21,263 bases of DNA from a bacterium (GTDB lineage: Bacteria; UBA9089; UBA9088), in the NCBI GenBank assembly GCA_003498085.1, contig DNCM01000008.1:1-21263 (forward strand), in the 5' to 3' direction. The position numbers were made by a program, and so were the translations under genes. Positions 14,752-21,263 of the stretch are shown here, piece after piece. Within the stretch, counting starts at the first letter, position 1. The number at the start of each line of letters is the position of its first letter. Below the pieces are notes generated by a model that was not told where the DNA came from, ran no database searches, and saw only the letters and a list, made by a program, of their open reading frames with translations.

Positions 14752-16540
14752 ATCGTCATTTATAAAAAAACCATTTATAGGAAAAATTAAATCTCTTTTT
14801 TTAAACGAATATCTTTGGCTTTGTCTTCTTCTCTTTATCGCCATTTTTATAAGAATTTGTCATATAAATTCGCTCGAGAAGTATGACCCAACATTCTATC
14901 AACTTCCTTATGGAACTGACATGGTTACATATGACCAGCAGGCACAGGATATATTGGCTGGTAAGCACCCTACACCATATTTTTACGGCCCTTTATACGG
15001 ATACTTCCTTGCTCTTGTTTATTTTTTTACAGGACGTGACCTTTATGTTGCAAGACTTGCTAACTCTATTTTAGGTGTTTTGACATGTCTTCTTATATTC
15101 CTTATTGCAAAGAGGGTATTTTCTATAAAGATTGCATTTGTTGCATTAGGCATTTCTGTTCTTTACGATATGCTTGTAATTCATGAAGGTTTACTTTTAG
15201 TCGAGTCATTGTTTGCATTCTTAAACACATGTTGCATATTTCTCCTTCTTATGTTGGAAAAAAATCAATCTTTAAAAGTAATTATTCTGTCAGCCCTATT
15301 TTTTGCATTATCAATCTTAACAAGGGCAAATATATTGCTATTCTTTCCTTTTATCTTTTTATGGATGGCTATTGTACTTAGAAAAAAGGCAATAAAAGCA
15401 TTTCCCATTTTTATAGCCTCTACATTCTTATTCATAATGCCTGCAACAATTATGAATTATATTGCAACAAAAAAATTTATCCTGATTTCGACGAGTGGAC
15501 CAGTTAACCTCTGGATAGGAAATAACGAAAATGCAAATGGTGAATATCTTATGCCACCGAAATCTCCAAAGTTAAAAAAAAGGCTCGAAGAAATAGGAGA
15601 GATGGCACATATTGAGGATTCAATAAGATTTATAAAAGAAAAACCAAAAGCATTCTTAAAGCTTTATTTAAGAAAAATATACCTTTTTTGGGGTGAATAT
15701 GAGGTAACAAATAATATGAATTACAACCAGATAAAGAGTTATTCTCCTTTGATAAGACTTCCCATATTTGTAGGCTTTGGTTTTGTTGCACCTCTTGGGC
15801 TTCTTGGAATGCTTTTGTTATTAAAAAGAAGAAATACTCTTCTTCTTCAGTTGTTTGTTTTTTCATTCATGATGTCCATCCTTGTTATCTTTGTTGTTGG
15901 AAGGTATAGGATTGGATTTATCCCAATTCTTATTGTATTTTCTGCATATTCGCTTGTTTGGTTTTTTGAACAAGTTATAAAAAGAAAATTAAGCTATAAG
16001 ATATTTCTCCTTATCCCTTGCTTTCTTCTTGTCTGGAATAAAGAGATCTATGGTTTCCTTGTTCCCTATATCCATAAAGATGGAATACATACAGAGGAAA
16101 GAGGCACATGGGTAGTTAGGGATACAAGCCTTGAATGGAAAGGTGGTAATGCCATATATCTTTATGATGGTGATAAAGTAAAGAAAGAACTTGTTATAAA
16201 TGAGGATTTGGATGAATTTAAGGAAGTAGAGATCTGTGCAAAATATGTCTGTGATGAGAAGCCTGGTGTTATGGTTCTTGATATTAATGGCACAAATACG
16301 ATAAAAATGAGATTAGGTATTTCTACGCAGGGAATAGTTAAAGCATTTTGTATACCAATTCCAAAGGAAGCATTAAGAAATGGACTTAACTCGTTTGATT
16401 TTTCTTTGTTTGGAGAATCTGTTTTTGCTTTTACTTACGACCAATCATATAAATTTGGAAGATCTTATTGGTTTAAAGATGGCAATTTTGAGAGACTTAA
16501 AAATGGAGAGTTCTGTATTTGGCTTAGATTTGACAAATGA
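14717..16540 (+). CDS. GT39/PMT-like polytopic membrane glycosyltransferase
   Basis: 607 residues. A basic N-terminus (KRKKLNKIPKSSFIKKP) precedes the first helix at about residues 34-50. Roughly ten membrane helices extend to about residue 445. A soluble domain of ~150 residues, presumably periplasmic, closes the protein. The first extracytoplasmic loop carries the acidic motif YGTDMVTYDQQAQDILAGKH and then YGPLYGYFLALVYFFTGRD, which fits the ArnT/PMT-type GT-C fold using a polyprenyl-phosphate sugar donor. ILTRANILLFFPFIFLW matches the inner helix segment common in this family. The C-terminal part (from VPYIHKDGIHTEERGTWVVR) looks beta-rich and may bind glycan. The ATG overlaps the upstream gene by 35 nt. 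Acceptor and donor are unknown. Confidence 0.8.
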   Translation: MRKRKKLNKIPKSSFIKKPFIGKIKSLFLNEYLWLCLLLFIAIFIRICHINSLEKYDPTFYQLPYGTDMVTYDQQAQDILAGKHPTPYFYGPLYGYFLALVYFFTGRDLYVARLANSILGVLTCLLIFLIAKRVFSIKIAFVALGISVLYDMLVIHEGLLLVESLFAFLNTCCIFLLLMLEKNQSLKVIILSALFFALSILTRANILLFFPFIFLWMAIVLRKKAIKAFPIFIASTFLFIMPATIMNYIATKKFILISTSGPVNLWIGNNENANGEYLMPPKSPKLKKRLEEIGEMAHIEDSIRFIKEKPKAFLKLYLRKIYLFWGEYEVTNNMNYNQIKSYSPLIRLPIFVGFGFVAPLGLLGMLLLLKRRNTLLLQLFVFSFMMSILVIFVVGRYRIGFIPILIVFSAYSLVWFFEQVIKRKLSYKIFLLIPCFLLVWNKEIYGFLVPYIHKDGIHTEERGTWVVRDTSLEWKGGNAIYLYDGDKVKKELVINEDLDEFKEVEICAKYVCDEKPGVMVLDINGTNTIKMRLGISTQGIVKAFCIPIPKEALRNGLNSFDFSLFGESVFAFTYDQSYKFGRSYWFKDGNFERLKNGEFCIWLRFDK

Positions 16541-18123
16541 TAGAATATCAGAAGAGGGCAGTTTTTATTTGGGGACTTCTTATTGTTATTACTATCATCA
16601 TTATTGTAAATTTCTTTTACATTCAGGTCATAAAAAGCAAAGAATTTAAAAAAACTGCCTCAAAAATCCATAAGGGAATAAAGGTATATATTGAGCCGAG
16701 GGGGACAATATTTGATAGAAATGGGGAGATTCTTGTAATAAGCAATTCTGTTGCATCCCTTTATAAAATACAAAATAAAAGGTTTGTATGGGTCAAAAGA
16801 AGGATTCCAATCGAGGAAGCAGAAGCTTCTGGTATTGATTGGGTTGTTGAGCATAAAAGGTATTATCCAAAAAAAAAGCTTTGTGGAAGCCTTCTTGGTT
16901 TTGTCAGATTAGAGGATGATCCAGGAAAGATAGAAGGACTTTCTGGAATTGAGGGTTCTTTTGACAGCTATCTTACAAGTAAGCCTTATATTCTTAAGGT
17001 AGACAAGGATGGACGTGGGAGGATTTTGTATTCAAAGAGGGATAAGAAGAAAGCCTGTGACATATTTCTTTCGATTGATTCAAAAATTCAATTCATTGCA
17101 GAGGATGAGCTTAAGAAGACTTGCGAAGAATTCGATGCAGAAGGCGGGGTTGTTCTTATTGGATACCCTAAAACGGGTGAGATTTTGGCTTGTGCATCAT
17201 ATCCTGAATTTAATCCAGAGATCTTTTCTTCCTATAACCCTCATTTATGGAGAAGCTTAAAAAAAGAGAATATAAGGAATAAAGGGATATCATGGGTTAT
17301 AGAGCCAGGTTCTATCTTTAAGCCAATAATTGCTGGAATTCTTCTTCAGGAAGGAGCGGTGAAACCGGAAGATAGATTTTTCTGTGAAGGGAATATGAAA
17401 ATAAAAAATAAGACGATTATATGTGTATGTAAGCATGGTGCCCAATCATTTAAGGAAGTCATCGCAAATTCCTGCAATGTCGGAATGTCACAGGCAATAG
17501 AGAGATTGGACAATAAAAGACTTTTGCGGTACCTTTCCCATTTTGGTTTTTCTGAAAAGACGAAAACAGGATTAAGGGAGGAAGAAAAAGGGATTTTACC
17601 TAAAAAAGATTTATCGGGAATAAGAAAGGCGAATATCTCATTTGGTTATGGCATAAGTGCAACACCCATCCAGATACTCATGGCAGTATCTAGTTTTTGC
17701 AACAATGGTATCCTTTTTTCTCCGATAATTGTAAGAAGTATTTCTCGGGATGGAAAAATGATAAAAGAATGGCAGCCAACGCCCTTTAAAGAAGTTCTGT
17801 CTCCAAGTGTTGCAAGGATAGTAAAGGAATTAATGCTTGGTGTTGTTGAAAAGGGAACAGGCAAAAATGCAAAAATAGAAGGGTATGAGGTCTGTGGAAA
17901 GACAGGAACAGTAGAGAAATTAAAAGGAAAAAGATACGATCCGTCCCGTGTTATTTCTTCATTCATTGGCTTTTTTCCAAAAGATGACCCTGAGATTGTT
18001 ATTTTTGTAATGATAGATGAGCCAAAAAAAGCACATTTTGCAGGCATTGTTGCCGCTCCTTGCTTTAGAAGGATAGCAGAAAGGCTAATATTTTGGGAAA
18101 GGATAAAGGTACCAGAAATTTGA
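16537..18123 (+). CDS. Class B penicillin-binding protein, FtsI/PBP2 type transpeptidase
   Basis: 528 residues. It crosslinks peptidoglycan in the periplasm. A single N-terminal anchor helix (~10-32) is followed by the pedestal motif EPRGTIFDRNGEILVISNSV and then the transpeptidase domain with all three catalytic boxes: SIFK with Ser259 in EPGSIFKPIIAGILL, SCN at 312-314, and KTG at 455-457 in CGKTGTVEK. VSSFIGFFPKDDPEIV follows as usual. No PASTA domains, and the length is near the short end of the family. The start overlaps the glycosyltransferase stop (ATGA). It sits in a surface-glycan operon and not in a division (dcw) cluster, so whether it serves division or another wall process is open. 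Confidence 0.9.
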   Translation: MIEYQKRAVFIWGLLIVITIIIIVNFFYIQVIKSKEFKKTASKIHKGIKVYIEPRGTIFDRNGEILVISNSVASLYKIQNKRFVWVKRRIPIEEAEASGIDWVVEHKRYYPKKKLCGSLLGFVRLEDDPGKIEGLSGIEGSFDSYLTSKPYILKVDKDGRGRILYSKRDKKKACDIFLSIDSKIQFIAEDELKKTCEEFDAEGGVVLIGYPKTGEILACASYPEFNPEIFSSYNPHLWRSLKKENIRNKGISWVIEPGSIFKPIIAGILLQEGAVKPEDRFFCEGNMKIKNKTIICVCKHGAQSFKEVIANSCNVGMSQAIERLDNKRLLRYLSHFGFSEKTKTGLREEEKGILPKKDLSGIRKANISFGYGISATPIQILMAVSSFCNNGILFSPIIVRSISRDGKMIKEWQPTPFKEVLSPSVARIVKELMLGVVEKGTGKNAKIEGYEVCGKTGTVEKLKGKRYDPSRVISSFIGFFPKDDPEIVIFVMIDEPKKAHFAGIVAAPCFRRIAERLIFWERIKVPEI

Positions 18124-18130
18124 TATACAA

Positions 18131-18574
18131 ATGAGAATACTTGGTTTAGACATAGGCGATATAAAAATAGGTGTTGCAATATCAGATGAGGACGGCATAA
18201 TTTCCCAAGGACTCTGTGTTATTGAAAGGAAAGACATGAAAAAGGAATTTAAAAAAATTATTCATAAATACAAACCAGAAATGATTGTCTGTGGAATGCC
18301 TACTACAATGGACGGAAGAAGGGGATATCAGGCAAAAAAAGTTTTATCTTTCATCTCTGAACTTTCTCTAATTACGGATGTTCCTATCGAAACCTATAAT
18401 GAAAGACTTACAACAAAAGAAGCAGAAAAAATTTTAGAAGAAGCTAATATAAAACAGAAGAAAAAAAAGGCTTTTGTTGATAAAATCTCTGCTCAATTGA
18501 TCCTTCAGGGATTTTTGGATCGGAGAAAGACTACCGCCATGAATTTAGATCATTATTCTTATTTTAGAATATGA
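18131..18574 (+). CDS. ruvX: RuvX/YqgF-family RNase H-fold nuclease (putative Holliday junction resolvase)
   Basis: 147 residues. The family has been linked both to Holliday junction resolution and to 16S pre-rRNA 5'-end maturation (YqgF/RuvX). The RNase H-like core is visible: ILGLDIGDIKIGVAIS with catalytic Asp7, MIVCGMPTTMDG as the second strand, PIETYNERLTTKEAEKIL, and the last acidic helix in FVDKISAQLILQGFLD. The usual GRIGVA and DALAA forms are slightly altered (DIKIGVA, DKISA), but all acidic positions are present. It starts 7 nt after the PBP gene with no Shine-Dalgarno. Its last 16 bases overlap the 3' end of convergent dapF. Confidence 0.88.
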   Translation: MRILGLDIGDIKIGVAISDEDGIISQGLCVIERKDMKKEFKKIIHKYKPEMIVCGMPTTMDGRRGYQAKKVLSFISELSLITDVPIETYNERLTTKEAEKILEEANIKQKKKKAFVDKISAQLILQGFLDRRKTTAMNLDHYSYFRI

Positions 18575-19284
18575 ACTTTTCCTTCTAAATAAAGCTTGTT
18601 ATCAACGAAATATACAGACAAAATTTCACCACTTCTTGTCTTTACAAAAGTTGGAAAAACTGTTTTTTTAAGAACAAACGAAATATAAGAAGCACTAGAT
18701 GAACCTGTTCCGCAAGATAAGGTTTCGCCTTCAACACCTCTTTCATATGTCCTTATTTTTAAACTATCTTTTGACAAAACCCGAACAAAATTTACATTTG
18801 TCCCACTAGGTCCAAAAAAATGATGGAATCTTATTTTCCTTCCCTCTTTACAAATATCAATATTTTTCAAATCATCAACGATAATAACTGTATGAGGAAC
18901 ACCGACCCTAACAAAATGACAATTTTCATAAATAGGGATGTTTAGCTTTATATCTTTTGGTTCTCCAACCATTATTTTTACTTTATCATCTGTGGTATAA
19001 GCAGTAATAATTCCAGATAAGGTTTCAATCTTTACCTCTTTTTCTCCAAAATAGAATGCACAACACCTTGCTCCGTTTCCACACATCTCTGCTTCGCTTG
19101 CATCTTTATTAAATACCCTCATCTTAAAATCTGCTTTATCAGATAGTTCAAGAATAAGGAGACCATCTGTATTTTCTTTCTTACAAAGGGAAAGGGCAAG
19201 TTCTTTTATATTTAATTCTTTTCCATTAAGGTTATCTATAAGAACAAATGTATTTCCAGAGCCAGATAATTTTACGTATTTCAC
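18559..19284 (-). CDS. dapF: Diaminopimelate epimerase
   Basis: 241 residues, GTG start. It interconverts LL- and meso-diaminopimelate, supplying cell-wall crosslinks and lysine. Both catalytic cysteines are present: Cys68 in AEMCGNGARCC and Cys191 in LSCGTGSSSAS. The N-terminal KLSGSGNTFVLIDN and the VGVPHTVI and FFGPSGTNVNFV motifs are those of the family. It is 30 or so residues shorter than the common ~270, mainly through compact loops. The start overlaps the lysA stop by 4 nt (GTGA), so the two are coupled. The 3' end overlaps ruvX. Confidence 0.94.
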   Translation of the reverse strand: MKYVKLSGSGNTFVLIDNLNGKELNIKELALSLCKKENTDGLLILELSDKADFKMRVFNKDASEAEMCGNGARCCAFYFGEKEVKIETLSGIITAYTTDDKVKIMVGEPKDIKLNIPIYENCHFVRVGVPHTVIIVDDLKNIDICKEGRKIRFHHFFGPSGTNVNFVRVLSKDSLKIRTYERGVEGETLSCGTGSSSASYISFVLKKTVFPTFVKTRSGEILSVYFVDNKLYLEGKVHILK

Positions 19285-20501
19285 CTAAGAGGCTTTGGAA
19301 TCACCTGGTTTCTAATGAGACATCCATATGTCTCAGCCTTTCTTATAATATAAGACTTTCCATCGATTACCATAACTTCAGAACATCTTGGCCTTCCATT
19401 ATAGTTTGAAGACATGGAAAATGAATATGCGCCTGCATCCATAACACAAATGAAACTTCCGCCCCTTATTCTTTTTATCTTTCTTTTCCTTCCAAGAAAA
19501 TCACCTTCTTCACATAAAGGGCCGACAACATCGATTTCTATATCTTCTCCGTCTTCCAACACCGCAGGTTGTATTTTATGGAAGCCATTGTAGAGACATG
19601 GTCTTATAAGCAAATTCATTCCACCATCTACAACGACAACTCTTTTTGTTGTCTCTTTAAGATATAAAGCTTTTACAATAAGACACCCTGCAGGACCTAC
19701 AATACTTCTTCCTGGCTCAAGGATAAGCTTAAATGGTTCGGTAATGGAAACTACCTTTTCTACAAATTCTTGGATGTTTGGAGCATTCTCATTGTTGTAA
19801 GGAATACCAATACCACCACCTATATTAATATATTCAATTCCACCGATTTTTTTTGCTAAACCAACAAGTTTTTTTGCATTTTCTAATAATGGCTCATATT
19901 CCATGATTTGTGAACCAATATGCGACGAAATGCATACAAACTCTATATTCTTCATCCTCCTTACAAGTCCTATAATGTTCATAAAGGATGAAAGTTTTAC
20001 ACCAAACTTGCTATTTGCAAGCCCTGTTGCGATATATGGATGTGTCTTTGGAGAAATTTCTGGATTTACCCTTATTCCAACCCTTTGCTTTTTCTTCGCT
20101 AATTGGTTTATGAGGAATAGTTCATCAAGGCTATCCGCAATGATTAAGAAAATCTCCTTATCTATTGCTTGTTTTATCTCTTCTTCTGTCTTTCCACATC
20201 CATTAAAGACTATTTTTTCCCTTGGTATTCCCCCTGAAAGTGCAAGAAAAAGTTCGCCTCCTGATGCTACATCGCAACCCGAACCAAGGCTTGCAAGAAG
20301 TTTAAGAATTGCTATGTTTGAGTTTGCCTTTCCTGCATAACAAATAAGGCTTGTTGTAGGAAATGCATTTTTGTAAGCAAGAAAATTTTTTTCTATTATC
20401 TCCTTGCTATAAAGATAAAGTGGCGTACCATATTTATTTACAATTGCATCAATAGATATACTGTCACAGTAAAGGCTATCATCAATATATTCAAACCCCA
20501 T
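19281..20501 (-). CDS. lysA: Diaminopimelate decarboxylase
   Basis: 406 residues. A fold-type III PLP enzyme converting meso-diaminopimelate to lysine. The PLP lysine is Lys58 in ICYAGKANSN. Then come GSGCDVASGGEL, SSHIGSQI, the phosphate-binding loop NIGGGIGIPY, and EPGRSIVGPAG. The dimer-partner active-site motif is GPLCEEGDFLG, and the C-terminal tyrosine motif is AGAYSFSMSSNYNGRPR. The ATG overlaps the stop of the upstream lipoprotein gene by one base (TAATG) and no Shine-Dalgarno is seen. It forms a minus-strand operon with the lipoprotein gene upstream and dapF downstream. Confidence 0.95.
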   Translation of the reverse strand: MGFEYIDDSLYCDSISIDAIVNKYGTPLYLYSKEIIEKNFLAYKNAFPTTSLICYAGKANSNIAILKLLASLGSGCDVASGGELFLALSGGIPREKIVFNGCGKTEEEIKQAIDKEIFLIIADSLDELFLINQLAKKKQRVGIRVNPEISPKTHPYIATGLANSKFGVKLSSFMNIIGLVRRMKNIEFVCISSHIGSQIMEYEPLLENAKKLVGLAKKIGGIEYINIGGGIGIPYNNENAPNIQEFVEKVVSITEPFKLILEPGRSIVGPAGCLIVKALYLKETTKRVVVVDGGMNLLIRPCLYNGFHKIQPAVLEDGEDIEIDVVGPLCEEGDFLGRKRKIKRIRGGSFICVMDAGAYSFSMSSNYNGRPRCSEVMVIDGKSYIIRKAETYGCLIRNQVIPKPLR

Positions 20502-21070
20502 TATCTTTTTACTTTTTTTATCAATCTAGCAAGAATCTTTTCCTCTCTTTTTGCCCATCTTGCCTCAGGAAATTTTGAGATTATCCCTTTTATCCCCTCT
20601 TCAGCGAGAGGACCCCATTCTGTATTGTAATGTTTTGTAATAACCTTTTTATATTCCTTTATTGCCAGAAGAAAATCACCTTTTTTTTCAAAAGAAAGTC
20701 CTATTTTGTACATCGCTTCAGGTATATACTTTGTCTCTCTTTCTTTAACAAATGGCCTAAGCAGGATAAATGGCCTACTAAACTTGTTAATAAGCCTCTT
20801 GTAAGATCCGATTGCCTCTGGCCATTGCTCCTGCATTTTATAACATTCTGCTATTTGATAGTACGCATCATCGCAGAGATAAATCTTATCGTAGTAATCA
20901 ATAAATCTTTGAAATTCATTTATTGCGTTTGGATATTCACCCATTTTTTTAAACTCCATTCCCCTCTCATAGATAAGGAGTGCTTTCTGATTCTCTTTGT
21001 AGCTATAGGACGGAACAAATTGTTTTGTTATACACCCACTTAATAAAAAAAGAACAAAAAAAACTTTCAT
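20501..21070 (-). CDS. BamD/YfiO-like TPR lipoprotein
   Basis: 189 residues. A short signal ends in a lipobox with Cys13 (FLLSGC), so the mature protein should be lipidated; no Asp at +2 is seen (Ile follows), compatible with the outer membrane. The rest is tandem TPR helices of the BamD/YbgF/tol-pal type: YERGMEFKKMGEYPNAINEF, CDDAYYQIAECYKMQEQWPE, YIPEAMYKIGLSFEKKGDFL and LLAIKEYKKVITKHYNTEWG. BamD in E. coli is ~245 residues, so this is short and might be another TPR lipoprotein of the envelope. The start follows a consensus promoter directly. It heads the lysA-dapF operon, an unusual mix of envelope and amino-acid genes. Confidence 0.8.
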   Translation of the reverse strand: MKVFFVLFLLSGCITKQFVPSYSYKENQKALLIYERGMEFKKMGEYPNAINEFQRFIDYYDKIYLCDDAYYQIAECYKMQEQWPEAIGSYKRLINKFSRPFILLRPFVKERETKYIPEAMYKIGLSFEKKGDFLLAIKEYKKVITKHYNTEWGPLAEEGIKGIISKFPEARWAKREEKILARLIKKVKR

Positions 21071-21076
21071 GATTTT

Positions 21077-21105
21077 ATTATAGTATCCTGCGTTTATAAT
21101 GTCAA
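21077..21105 (-). promoter_or_regulatory. Consensus sigma70-type promoter of the lipoprotein-lysA-dapF operon, predicted leaderless
   Basis: Minus strand: perfect TTGACA at 21100-21105, exactly 17-bp spacer, perfect TATAAT at 21077-21082. The -10 box ends 6 nt before the ATG at 21070, so the first transcribed base should be at the A of ATG. This is the clearest promoter in the window. Confidence 0.75.
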
Positions 21106-21263
21106 AAATATAATTGAAAACTTACCCATATCCTTAGGTTACAAACTTTGAATGTAGTTACCACCTATATTCCATCGCGAGCCAAAAATGTTAATATAAT
21201 ACACTTTTCCTAAAATTATACATCGCCATTATTTCATTTAAGAACATCCTAGGAAATCCAATA

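Noticed and set aside
17646..18179. 177-residue minus-strand ORF inside the PBP gene
   Set aside because: Antisense to a catalytic domain with all three active-site boxes; no family resemblance.
19903..20340. 145-residue plus-strand ORF opposite lysA
   Set aside because: Shadow of a well-supported enzyme; low-complexity translation with no recognisable motif.
20630..21043. 137-residue plus-strand ORF opposite the TPR lipoprotein
   Set aside because: Shadow frame rich in Phe/Cys/Leu, while the minus strand has a consensus promoter and lipobox.
21195..21200. Isolated TATAAT on the plus strand near the right edge
   Set aside because: No -35 hexamer at a suitable distance and no start codon just downstream; AT-rich sequence gives such matches by chance. 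I see no gene in 21071-21263.

Overview
AT-rich bacterial chromosome fragment. The gene content suggests an anaerobic, probably diderm, uncultured bacterium. It carries the large subunit of the corrinoid iron-sulfur protein (AcsC) of the Wood-Ljungdahl pathway, an oxygen-sensitive [4Fe-4S]-type PurF, a meso-diaminopimelate/lysine pair (lysA-dapF) and a BamD-like TPR lipoprotein. No tRNA, rRNA, CRISPR array or intact mobile element was seen, and I do not assign a phylum.

Layout. (1) 1-2059, minus strand: a secreted FG-GAP/VCBS repeat protein that runs off the left edge. (2) 2125-2454, minus: a one-TM, coiled-coil protein built from 11/22-residue repeats. (3) about 2585-3024: a 5'-truncated IS630-type transposase remnant between 12-bp inverted repeats. 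(4) 3061-3543 folK (minus) and a divergent plus-strand operon (membrane protein, short ROK kinase, riboflavin synthase) fired from interlocked promoters. The tail of that operon, 5402-5964, holds a degraded, possibly AlbA_2-like remnant and a miniature nucleotidyl cyclase-HEAT ORF. (5) 6040-9546: DUF2905-like small membrane protein, SNF2-family ATPase, and a coiled-coil/12-cysteine zinc-finger protein. The ATPase's TPR-like N-terminus is split by two apparent single-base deletions. (6) 9579-12331: acsC and purF. (7) 12431-18574: a tightly coupled envelope operon (nucleotide-sugar dehydrogenase, polyprenyl-phosphate sugar-1-phosphate transferase, GT39-like glycosyltransferase, FtsI-type PBP, ruvX). 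(8) 18559-21070, minus: lipoprotein-lysA-dapF, meeting ruvX tail to tail with overlapping ends.

The most distinctive signal is genome style. Nearly every operon head has a sigma70-like promoter whose -10 box ends 6-9 nt before the start codon, which predicts leaderless mRNAs. Most downstream genes start within 0-20 nt of, or overlapping, the previous stop and lack a clear Shine-Dalgarno sequence. The clear exceptions with good ribosome-binding sites are the accessory-looking ORFs (the hendecad-repeat protein and the cyclase-like ORF), which suggests a different origin.

The best candidate for an undescribed system is the SNF2 ATPase plus 12-Cys zinc-finger pair at 6237-9546. Its function cannot be derived from sequence alone.
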